This document shows positions 27,846 through 38,269 of a stretch of DNA of 64,000 nucleotides, piece by piece (position 1 is the first letter of the stretch; every line of letters begins with the position of its first letter). The position numbers and the translations under genes are program-made. Under the pieces are notes generated by a model. That model saw only the letters and a list, made by a program, of their open reading frames with translations. It made no database searches and was not told where the DNA came from. The stretch lies in assembly GCA_002633025.1 (NCBI GenBank), contig NMRB01000012.1, positions 461,114-525,113 on the forward strand, read 5' to 3'. The stretch comes from Notospermus geniculatus (Eukaryota > Nemertea > Pilidiophora > Heteronemertea > Lineidae).

Positions 27846-30800
27846 TTAGCTCTCTTCCTTTTTGTCGCTGACTCCCTCAAACTTGTCCCAGTCGATTTTA
27901 TGGTCAGGGTTCTTGCTGTCTCTTATCAACACCCCCTCCTTGAGCCCGTGGAAACCGACTGAGTGGTGCGGTGTCTGCCATCGCAGGTCAATGGTCCATC
28001 TGATCGTGTTGGACGCGTTCGGTAGACTTGAAAAACGAAAACATGTCGGATATTTCAAGAGCGAATAGCTCCGTCTGTCTCCACGACGTGACGGAGGTAG
28101 GACCGCTGATTGCGGTCTACCCGCGGACCCATCGACTAAATGGAAGGAGCCACAGTCGATGCAGTACACGGGAGACGCAGTCACTAAATATGAATCACAA
28201 CATTGTAGCTTCATGGAAATTTTCGACCCCAACCGGGGTCTTCTTCAAGCTGGCACTTTCAAGTCGAGCTACTCGACTTGAAAGAGCCAGCCTGAAGAAG
28301 ACCCCGCTTGGGGTCGAAAACTCGCTGAAGTTTGGAGAGACGACTTCTCCTGTATCTTATCATTTCGTATGTCGCTCTTTGTGCTTTATTTTTGGAAGCT
28401 GACGACGTTTCCCTTCGCATCTTGTTTTGTTTACCTTCTGTGTGGAATCAAGTTATTAAACAGCACCATTCCTCGGTAAGGGACGGGAACCAAGACACAG
28501 TCCTTCTCAGGGTCAACCCCTGAAATATAAGAGTGTCCCAAGATGCTATCGGGCCTAGTCTGTGTTGAACGCACATCATCCTGATACCAGCAACGCGTAT
28601 CTTGAAGTCTTTAGGCCTATGTAGTATGAGGTACCCCGTGCATTTGGCCCATTGCAATTTTGGGCGAACGGCGGGGCGTTTTAGAGTTCCCCACATCTCA
28701 ATGTTTCCCATCGTGCCCAACCAAGGCTTCCTGTCACTCCTACTATCGCTCCATCCACCCTTGCCGACCACCGTAGCATTTATCGCTCGCATTTGCCGCC
28801 CGTGAGCGTGGCGGCCGAAGCAGCCAAACGTTACTGAAAGCGCGGTTTATGACAAAGATAGGAACATTGTGAGGTTTGTATCGATGAAAATGTCAAAATG
28901 AAGAATAATCTAATACGTTTTATTCACAAAACATTGGATTACACGCATTATCATTGACAGTGGGGGGGGGGGGGTGCGGTCCATGGAACGACTTGTCTGC
29001 GAGCAGGATGACAAACGGTGGTCGTCAAGGGAAGGGAGCGTAGTTCGAAGGGCGGAGTGACCGGAGGCCTTGATTTATAGTCAAGATGAATGTTTCCATA
29101 AAACAAACAGTTTGAGAGACCATGAGTTTTCAATACAGACACATAAATGTAAAGCAATCTGTCGCTCTCGTTTTCACAGTGTACCAATGAGGAGAAACAC
29201 TGAGAAATAGGAACACTGGTACTTTGCACCTGGTCAAGTCGCAGCAGCGTTACGGGAACACCGTACTCGATTTATGAGAGGCCTACAAGACGAGTTAAAA
29301 GAGGCCGAGGTCTTCTTGAATCAGGGACTTCGGCCCCATAAATGCAATCTTGTCCCGTGGACGACCTCTAAACATGATAGGAGAGATCGAGATAGCTAGT
29401 ATCGAGAAAACCTTCTTCAAGTGAAACAATAGTTTTGTTGAATACAGGGTGCTCAGAAAGAGCACCCCACCCAAATTATTTTTGTTTCGGTACATGAGAC
29501 ATTCTTTCCCCAAAACACCCGTAAATAGTGCGAAGGGCTTTGCTGTCGCGTCATCCACCCCCCCCCCCGTTGTCTTACCAAGTGTTTTTTTCATGTCCTC
29601 TTCATCAAGCATGGTGTACCAGGTGTTACCGGCGCAACACGTATGCTTAGCAACGGCACCAGACCTGTGCCCTTTTCGCATCATTTCCATGCATCCATTC
29701 TCCCTGTTCGTGTCCAGGAGTGGTATCCAAGCGGACACTTGGAGCACCGAGTAAGAGTCCGGGTCCAAGTAGGCGATGTCCTGGTGCCATGGGACAGTGG
29801 TGGCTTCATTCTGTGGGATCTTTGGCCTTAGGTTCCAAACAGGGTGACCCATGATATCTGGTCCGATTAGCTGTTCTATTACATTTAGGAGTCGCTCGTT
29901 CGCCCAGACGTCTTTAATTGCCTGTTAAAGTAATGAGCACGTAGTAGTCTCATCTGGAGGCAATTCCACCAAGGTCTCATGCAACTTGCCCTGACAAGGA
30001 GTCCAAGCACAACTACCTCTGAAAGGAGCGCGTGCATGTCGAAAGCTCTCCAAATTTGATTTTTGTAATCGTGATAAACCACGATTGTCGATAAATCTCA
30101 CCTGAGTCAACTGTCCTTCCTTCATAATCAGGATAGTTAAGCCAGGGAAGTCTTTTTCCAAATGGGCGAGTCGCTCGTAAAAACCGTACTCCTGATGAAG
30201 ACCTAGAGAATTCAACAAAGAGGAACGGAAATTTTGAAATATACGTTTCACCTGTCATCACGCAGAGCTCGACTAGTTGAGTCTCCCATCTCTGACTTTG
30301 AAATGACCTTGAACTCAAGGGCAAGGCCGACTCAAGGACGCTGCGGCACAACCTCTGGCCTTGTCGTCGTCACTTCGTCGATAATCAACTGAAGGAAATT
30401 GGGACTTGTTTTTGAAGTAGAATACCACCAAGTCCTTCTGCTGCTTTCGAGTTCTTTTTCATTCGTTCTTAGCAGTTCGGAGTATGGACTGTGTATAGTT
30501 CCCTTGATGAGATTTTTTTCTAGGCCTAGGCCTAATTGGAAATTCCTTACTCTTAATTTTGCCTGCTTTGTAGAGCCTTTGGGCAATCTCATCCACTCCA
30601 CCGGCGACATCCTTCTTAACCGCCTCCAGTAGCGCATCTTCGAAAAAATCCTCGACCACCACAAAACCCTGAAGTACACCAATCTAAGATTACATCTCTG
30701 CATCGCGCGAAACAGCGACAAGAAAGTGGAAATTCAACATCGACCTAATGCATAACACCAAAAATAGATAAGCGAGCGAGGTTTTTGAAAAGATACTTTT

Positions 30801-31623
30801 TTTAAAAAAAAAGAAACCAAGTTTTTAAAAAGAAACTAGGTTTCTTTAAAAGAAACTAGGTTTTTAAAAAGAAACTTGGTTTTTGAAAAGAAACTTGGTT
30901 TTTTAAAAAGAAACTAGGTTTTTGAAAAGAAACTTGGTTTAAAAAAAAAGAAACATGGTTTTTGAAAAGAAACAAGGCCAAGTTTGTTAAAAGAAGTTAG
31001 GTTTCTTTAAAAGAAACTAGGTTTTTGAAAAGCAACTTGGTTTCTTTAAAAGAAACCTAGTTTCTTTTCAAAAACCAAGTTTCTTTCAACCAAGTTTCTT
31101 TTCAAAAACCTAGTTTCTTTTAAAGAAACTTGGTTTCTTTTCAAAAACTTGGTTTCTTTTTAAAAAACCAAGTTTCTTTTTAAAAACCTGGTTTCTTTTA
31201 AAACAACCAAGTTTCTTTTAAAGAAACCAAGTTTCTTTTCAAAAACCCAGTTTCTTTTAAATAAACCTGGTTTCTTTTCAAAAACTTAGTTTCTTTTTAA
31301 AAAACTACGTTTCTTTTCAAAAACTAGGTTTCTTTTAAATAAACTTGGTTTTTATAAAAGAAACCAAGTTTCTTTGAAAAGAAACCAAGTTTATTTGAAA
31401 AGAAACCAAGTTTAAAAGAAACCTGGTTTATTTGAATTAATGAACCTGGGCGGCTTGCCATAAGCAGAACCGCACTAACTATGCCGTACATACGCCTACG
31501 TTCAATACACGGTGTACTTACTTCTTCGAAGTATTCCTTAATTTTTTCAAAGGGTAACTGACCAGGCTTCTTCTCTTTCGGCTGTGGGGGTACCACGGTG
31601 AAAAGCTCTGGATAGGCAGGCAT
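27846..31623 (-). CDS. Phytanoyl-CoA dioxygenase (PhyH) family protein, complete, 309 aa
   Basis: A probable Fe(II)/2-oxoglutarate-dependent oxygenase. Exons in transcript order: 31522-31623, 30551-30668, 30102-30202, 29579-29921, 28435-28519, 27846-28026, all in phase. The N-terminus reads MPAYPELFTVVPPQPKEK, then GFVVVEDFFEDALL, the usual PhyH opening. The iron-binding HxD is His-Gln-Asp at about residues 153-155 (VPWHQDIAYLDPDS). The distal His is at about 248 (NNLIPHRS), and the 2-oxoglutarate Arg is probably in TIRWTIDLRWQ at about 259. The segment MGHPVWNLRPKIPQNEATT and the C-terminus HKIDWDKFEGV are typical of an animal/bacterial PhyH subfamily that is distinct from PHYH and PHYHD1. 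The substrate cannot be told from sequence. No signal peptide or peroxisomal SKL end is seen (the end is EES). All catalytic residues are intact. Confidence 0.92.
28218..28321. repeat. Near-perfect 100-bp hairpin in the last intron of the PhyH gene
   Basis: TTTTCGACCCCAA and GGGGTCTTCTTCAAGCTGG on the left are mirrored by CCAGCCTGAAGAAGACCCC and TTGGGGTCGAAAA on the right, with the arms meeting at TCAAGTCGAG/CGACTTGA. The compact fold-back form suggests a MITE. No target duplication is obvious. Confidence 0.7.
30787..31436. repeat. Large inverted-repeat satellite in intron 1 of the PhyH gene
   Basis: The left arm (to about 31047) is a tandem array of an 18-20-bp unit of the form GAAACTTGGTTTTTAAAA. 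The right arm is the same unit in reverse complement (TTTTCAAAAACCAAGTTTC). The arms meet at GGTTTCTTTAAAAGAAACC (31039-31057). Unit length and the dinucleotide after AAAC (TT or TA) vary. Transcribed, the two arms could fold into a hairpin of roughly 250-300 base pairs. Confidence 0.85.
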
Positions 31624-34091
31624 GGTAGCTGCGGGGGTAGGACGGTAGCCGGAACCTCAGCGCTTTTCTTGGCGAAAGCAGTTTTATCCAGGACTGACCT
31701 ACATTGGCGGCGCGCAGGTCATGAGGTCGTTGGGCTGATCATCAGGGCCAGGTCCACAATTAAATTTTCTGTACACGTCCTGTACATCGACTGTACATAC
31801 ATTTTGCCAAATAATTCAAAAACTACATATAGGAGTTGATTCAAATTTTCACAGGCTCGATTGGCATTTGTTGTCAATATCATAATTGAGTTTCATTAAA
31901 TTCCAATGATTCTAATTCTTTTTATTTGCAATTTTCTCAGACAATGTAAATATCATACGAAATCGCCGCCATTTCACTGCCCCGAAACCAGTATCCTTAC
32001 ACCCCTGCTGGGAACGGTAATATCAGGCTAAAATAAAACGGGCCTAGTATGCTTTAGATTACTAATTCCGATCAAAAGGAGCCAACTCTGAATAACCTAC
32101 CCCAAATTATATCTTTATAGCCCACATTTACATGTTACCGGGTGTTTTTATTACGCACTACCAGCTCGTCCCATGGTCCCACTGTACAGTTTTTCCTGGA
32201 CCTAGCCCATCAGTCGTCGCCGGGGCCGTCTCGGACTGAACTATAGAGATTTGCCGGTTTAACATCTATCAGCGTTTCTGTGTGTGAGTGTTCCCCGTCA
32301 CTTCTGCCCTATAGTACTGAACTGTCATGGTCCCTCTCACTACTTTTACTACGTTCCAAATACAAAAGAAGGAAACACTGAAAAACGGGGAATATTGGCA
32401 AATGTTACACCGGCACGATTTGATGGCTAATTCTTAGGCCTTCTTTCAGTCAATAATGGACACACTGATTTGGTTGCTGGTCCTGCCGGGGGCCGATGTC
32501 AAGATGAACAAACATTGTCAGTGGTTATCTCTTACATTTGCATGATATTCGTAAATGCAATAGTTTCTACATGTTACTCTTTTACTATATTTGCCTGATA
32601 CGATGTCCGCATTTTTGCGTAATAAAAAAATATTTCATTGTACGTCTGTCGCGTATATTAAATCCTTTTCTTGTCATCGACCCACCTACCGTTCCGATGT
32701 GGACAAAGTACCAGTCTAAAGCGTCACTATTAGACTGGTCCCTGCCCCCGAGATGTTCCGCTAGTACTCGTATGCATCGGAAGGCAGGGAACCGGTTTCG
32801 TCCCCTGGATTCGTCTGCTTTATCTGGTACGATCGGATGTTGCTGCGCCGCAGAAAAAAATGAAAGTACAAATATAACTTATGGCTTCTGATCAAATTAC
32901 GGTAGTAGTCAAGAGATTTATTCACATGACGTCTCATTATGGATCCGTTCTATCATTTTTTTGCATTTCCTGGAAATTGGGAGGCTGCAAGGGCACTGAG
33001 AAATGAAAAGTACTTTGGAAAATTCTTCGAACTGGTTTTCCCCACCCCATCGATTGGAAACTTGGCCTTTTTTCATTGCGTCATGACTTGAAGCTGCAGC
33101 TGCTGCTTTTACCAAGTGTTTTCACTGTACGGTTCTTGGTGCTAGCTACGTGCTTGGAAGATCTGGTCTCGTATTTGTACCTGTATATGGGATGGACGTT
33201 CCCCTAGTGTCTTTTCAATGGCGTGAGGTGAAGTACAGGTATTCATTTTTCTAGAGACAGCTGTTTATGTAATTTCAAATCATCCCGTCTCAGTATTCGC
33301 ATAAATACACGAGGTATTATGCCTCCTCACTGAAATGAAGCGCTCATGTTTGCCCGCATTATGTCTACTGTACTCATCCATGATGCACTTCAATCCATCA
33401 ACACGCCTCTATCAGCATCATGATCTGATCACGCGGTTGATATGCGAGTGAAAAATGGCAGGAATTAAACTGTCTATTTGTTAAAAATTAAACATTTTTA
33501 CTTCCTGATTCAGAACTCGTGATCTTCCATGATTTAAATACAATGAGGATTGCGGATAATGAATTCATTAAGCCTCCGGTAATGCTGCTGCGCGTTGGCT
33601 AAGTTGAGGTGTTGAGGTTATTTCCTTTGCTCTTGCTCGAGTCCGGAACTTCAGGTTTCGTTGGGAAAGCTGCTACCGATCAACACTTGGTGTTCTCTTG
33701 GAGCAGGTCCTCTTTTTTTCTCATTCACATCAGCTAAGGTCGCCGGATTCTACATCTCACAGTTGGTAAAAACGTCCTCTGCCTCACCGTCGGCTTGGTC
33801 ACCAGTAAGACCAGTTCGCCTCCTGGCATTGAGTGCGATTTTGTTTTCGTTGTTCGCAACACATCGGAGTTACCGAGTTTCTGGGAGTGGTGTACCACTG
33901 CGGTTACTAATTGCCCCCAATTTTGGTCCAGTATAGGCCCGACTTCGGCCTTGGCTGTGTTCGGTCGGCATCAACCGTTATATTCGTCTTTGAGGGGAGT
34001 GGCTGGAGGAAAGACTGCATTTCGACAACACGTGTCAAGGACAAGTCTCATCAATGATATCAGGGAAAAAGGAATACAGAGGAATATCAGC
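31624..34091. other. Region between divergent PhyH and SLC46 genes
   Basis: It should contain the promoters of both divergent genes. No exon was recognised. An open frame runs into the SLC46 exon from 33795 and is treated as 5' UTR. Confidence 0.5.
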
Positions 34092-36910
34092 ATGGACGAA
34101 ACAACTCCTCTGGATGTGAAGTTCGATAGCGACCGACGTGATGCCACCGGTGACGCCCAGCAGTCCGATCGTTCTTCTCAAGACACACGTGAAGCCACCG
34201 GTGACGCCCTGGCTTCATCGGCAAGGCCTCGAAGGATCGTCATTGAACCCGTCTTTTTCCTTTACTGCCTGGCGATTATTGGAGAAGCTCCTATACTTGA
34301 ACAGTATATCTTCTCAAGATTCAAAGACGATTTCCCCATCAACGGGACCAACATGAGGAATGAGACGCCTTTCTGTGGGACCAATCGATCGAACGGCTCG
34401 TGCATTCCCATGGAAAAAATACAAGAGGAGACGTCTGATTTTATGATGGCCTTGAACTTCTGTTCCGGGTTTTTGTCTCTGGTGACGACGCTCATATACG
34501 GGACGTATTCCGATTCGACAGGAAGAAAAATGGCCCTTGTATTTCCAACCCTGTCTCGGGCGATCAACTTTTCTCTCAATGCTGTAGTCATTGGTGCCCG
34601 ATTACCAGTTTACTATCTTCTCCCCGGGGAGATCATATCAGGTTTAGGGGGCGGTTTTGCCACCATGGTGATGGCTACCCATTCGTACATCGGCGACACA
34701 ACGACAACCGAGAACAGGACATTCCGGATGGCCATCTTGAGCGCAGTTTTAACACTTGCAGTGGCGGTGTCTCAATTTGGTTTGGGACATTTCGTGGATA
34801 AGGCTGGCTTCCTGTACCCGACGATAACATTATTGGGAGCACTTGTCATAAATTTGATTTATATAGGAGTGTTCGTTCCAGAGACAAGGCCAAGACAAAA
34901 TCTGTTGAGACCATGCGATGCATGTAAGGCGTTTTTACAAGTTTACCGAGAAAAGGAAGGAAGGAGGCACGTAAAACTCCTGTTGCTGAACGCGATGACT
35001 TTATTTTTCCTTATGACCTGCGGTAGTATTAGTGTCGATGTTTTATACATGATGAATACTCCGTTACGGTGGGGACCAGTTGAGATCGGCAAGTACCGAG
35101 CGATCAGTAGTTCGGTCAGTCAGTTCGTCGGACTGATCACTTTGAAAGTCTTGAAAAGACGCAACGTCTCCGAGATCGTGATAGCTGTGAGTGGAACGAT
35201 TTCGGCCATCGCAGGAAGCTTTTTGAAGGCGTGGGCAAAAACCACTCTTATGATGTATATAGGTGAGAAGTTAGCACGAATTTGATTTTCATATCTAGCG
35301 CTTCAAACTCGTATGGCTGGGATTGGGAACAGTCTCGGTCATCCAGCCACTGGGGACCGCGGAATAAAATGGCTGGCTGCGCGAGACTAGGCCGAGTATC
35401 CTCCAACAATGCGCGAGACTCTTTTCTCCCTTATAAAAAATATTCTCCATACCATGGTGAATGGTAATTCCGCACGGTAAAAGAAGGTTTACCATGGTGA
35501 AAGCCACTTATACCATGGTAAACTGTCCTTTACCGTGCGAAATTACCATGGTAAAATGAAGATTGTCATTAAGGGCTGTCAGCTTGAAATGAGATGAGTA
35601 ACTGGCCAGTCTGTTACTTTTCTGAGAGGTGTCGGGGACGGTGGAATGTCGTAAGGCCGGGGGGGGGGGGGCATTCACAATACACGCCCACAGTCAATAT
35701 TTAATTAAACGTGCCACAGCAGTATGCTGTTGGTTGAAAGAGATTTCTTTATAACCATGATATGCAGATGGAGTCATTTACTCGTTGCAGTTTTCCTTGT
35801 TGCAATGTTGATGACGATGCCGCTCCCCATATTCAAAGGCATAATCTCAAGTCAAGTGAGGCCTGAGGAACAAGGTATAAAAAATTCAACACAAAATGTT
35901 TTGACACAAAATTTGTGTAAAATCGGTGGCGTCGCCCTCACCTGAAAGTTTGACCATCGGCAAGAGGAGGCGGGTTCGGTGCGCAGCGATTTCTTTCCAG
36001 AAAGGACCAAGACCGCTGGACGACGTCTCAAAAACTGCACGACCGTCTGCAAGACGGCGCAGAAGGCCTAAGTGCTATCTACCGCTAGCCCCTAGTAGTA
36101 GGGAGCATTCCTGTCAGAATCCCTTAGAAATGCTTGACAAGATCAAGATCAAGTACAAGATCTCTAAATTCATTCACCAAATTATCGCTTCAGGAACGAT
36201 ATTCGCAGGTGTTGCAAGTGTGGGAGCGTTGGGTTCTGTGGTGGACGGAATTCTGTTTCTCTTCATCTACAAGCAAACTCTACTCTTCATGTCAGGCTTT
36301 GTCTTCATCGTATCAGGACTGTTCGGAGTTGTGACGATCGCTGTTATCATGTAAGACGCCTTTCTCAGCAACTGACCTAATGCCCGCTGTACACGATCAA
36401 ATTTTTCATCCAATTTTCTGAATATGCTCAATAAAGGCCTACATGCGGGTTTCTACATTGAAGCCCCAATAGGCCCGGAATCTGAATTTCCAAAAAAATG
36501 GACGAAAAATTTGATCGTGTGCAGCGGGCATACCGTAGTAAAAAAGCACGTTGGCCTGCAATTATATTTAATCGGCAGGCGAAAAAAGCCCACATTACAA
36601 AAGCCCCCCTCAGGTTAGATGAAATTACTATTAATAAGCGAGATCAATTTCCATAGTCCTATTGTCATGAATGTAGGCTTCATGTATTCATGATGTGTGT
36701 TATAATGAACCCGAACTTTTTTGCAGCGCGTACATCATCATCGTTCGCTCAACAACAACAGCTGGACAACACGGACAGCATTCGCAGCGGTACGAGTCAA
36801 TTATAAGCATCAACTCATCTCTGGAATCAGAAAGTCGGATCAGCGCCACTCAGACGGACGGAAAGCATATTCTCATCACCTCAACGGAATTTCTTAGTCT
36901 AGGACACTGA
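34092..36910 (+). CDS. SLC46-like major facilitator transporter, complete
   Basis: Exons 34092-35262, 35791-35874, 36209-36350 and 36727-36910 join in phase to give 526 residues. This is a multi-pass membrane protein of the family that includes the proton-coupled folate transporter SLC46A1 and lysosomal SLC46A3. The first helix (VFFLYCLAIIGEAPILEQYI) is followed by an N-glycosylation-rich loop (NGT, NET, NRS, NGS sites), the MFS loop GTYSDSTGRKMAL, and helix FATMVMATHSYIGD. The second half contains RWGPVEIGKYRA and PIFKGIISSQVRPEEQG. The chosen ATG has a purine at -3 and G at +4. An in-frame ATG at 33795 would add 99 residues unlike the family. The N-terminal tail holds a short internal duplication (ATGDAQQSDRSSQ / ATGDALASS). 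Substrate is unknown. Confidence 0.9.
35450..35556. repeat. Fold-back element with CCATGGT motifs in SLC46 intron 1
   Basis: The left arm GGTAATTCCGCACGGTAAA...TTTACCATGGT is mirrored by ACCATGGTAAA...TTTACCGTGCGAAATTACC. The block contains four ACCATGG palindromes. Probably a MITE; no target duplication identified. Confidence 0.65.
36380..36531. mobile_element. MITE in SLC46 intron 3
   Basis: The ends form a terminal inverted repeat: ATGCCCGCTG(T/C)ACACGATC and AAATTTTTC(A/G)TCCA on the left, mirrored on the right. About 150 bp with no coding capacity. Confidence 0.75.
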
Positions 36911-37890
36911 GGAGATCGGGTAGGGCGATTGGTCTAGGCCTACTGAATGATTAGGATTTTTCCACTGCCAGCATTTGTTCACATTCATTCTGCTAGCGCG
37001 GGTGACTCCCTCAAGGAGCCATTTTATAATAGCATACCGCCCAGTTTCTATTTTTACCATCAAAGGTTGGAGAAACATTAGATAACAACTAGACTTTAAT
37101 GAGTGACCATTGTCGAACCTGAGACAGGACAATAGCAGGGTCGAACAAACAAATGGAAATCGACAAGTCCGACGTCATTTGGGCGGTTCGTACAGGAGCC
37201 CAGACTGTGCAAGTTGGCGTCGTTACAGGGACCTAGAGACTGTGCAATAGTTGTTGTTATAGGCCCCTAATTATAATAAAGGTTCGAAATAAAAAGCAAT
37301 ACATCTCATTAAACCGTTGTCCGCTTTTTCCGCACACCCACCCAGTTTCCATGTGCACGTTTTCATACAGCGGTTTCCGCCGAGTTTTTGCGGCGAGCGG
37401 TGTATTTTTCACTGGTTTTCCAGAGTCCTTCGAACAGTTCAGCAAAATACACATTTGGCGTGTTATCCCCCCCCCCCATGCCCGTGGAAACCGCGTCCGG
37501 CACTCATCGCAAACAGCGGCGGGAATTGACACTCAGGTGGAAACGGGCCTTTTTTTCAGGCCAAAACCCATTGTGGTTTGGATGCTTTGGGACTTGACAT
37601 GGCGGTTTTTCACGGGAGAGTGAGGTTCATTCGCTCACGTGCACACAAAAGGAAATTAGGTCTGTCTTTTAGCCGTTTGTCAAACCTTGGAGGAATTATA
37701 TACTGACGATATGATTCCACCAATTCAGGTCATCAGATCTCGACATGATCGAGCGCACCTTCGATCGATTGTGGAGCAGTTTGTGCATGTGGAACAAGAA
37801 ATTATTTCGCTTTTTAGTCGGGAGTTGTACGGTAGGCCTCTGTGCACTATGAATTCGACGGCTTCTTTTATACGGGGCTCACTGCAGACA

Positions 37891-38025
37891 TTAGGGAGTT
37901 TTCGCAAAGCCCCCGAAACGCCAACACGAACGCCAAACCCATTGTTCGATGCCACGAAAAGAGCACCGAACAAAAGGGTAGGCGTTCGCGTCGGCGTTTC
38001 GCGGGGCTTTGCGAAAACTCTCTAA
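37891..38025. mobile_element. 135-bp MITE with TTAG(G/A)GAGTTTTCGC ends
   Basis: The inverted ends continue for over 40 bp (GTTTTCGCAAAGCCCC, then GAAACGCC, then GAACGCC on the left; mirror image on the right). The interior matches the copy at 27617-27746, so this is a family with at least two members in the window. Confidence 0.8.
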
Positions 38026-38044
38026 TCAAAGAGCACCCACCCTT

Positions 38045-38142
38045 TCCACTCCACTACAGCGGTTTCTGCCGCTGTGCGGTTGCCTGGGAAAACCGCACCG
38101 CTCGCCGCAAATTGTGGCGGAAAGTGCTGTAGTGGAAACGGG
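38045..38142. repeat. GC-rich fold-back (MITE-like)
   Basis: CCACTACAGC on the left mirrors GCTGTAGTGG on the right, with inner arms GTGCGGTTGCC/AACCGCACC. Related GC-rich AACCGC text occurs at 37375-37500. Confidence 0.5.
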
Positions 38143-38269
38143 GTTTACATTCTCCCCCAGAAACTGCTTGCATGCCATAAGAGTCAGCTGATTGATGGCG
38201 ACAGCGATGAGGCTTGTTCAATCTTGATTTCAGGATCAAGAATCCCGGTGACAGGATCAGACGGAAAGG

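Larger units (their letters stand above)
36911..38269. other. Repeat-rich region between SLC46 and SLC25 genes
   Basis: AATAAA at 37275-37280 may end the SLC46 transcript. The rest holds GC-rich fold-back sequences (AACCGC/GCGGTT motifs at 37375-37500 and 38045-38142) and the MITE at 37891-38025. A lone CTTGGAGGAATT motif at 37686 resembles one arm of the tiny hairpin elements at 39426 and 47514. No exon was seen. Confidence 0.5.

Noticed and set aside
33795-34091. In-frame N-terminal extension of the SLC46 protein by 99 residues
   Set aside because: No hydrophobic or family-like pattern. The ATG at 34092 has a good context and gives the expected N-terminus, so the extension is read as 5' UTR.
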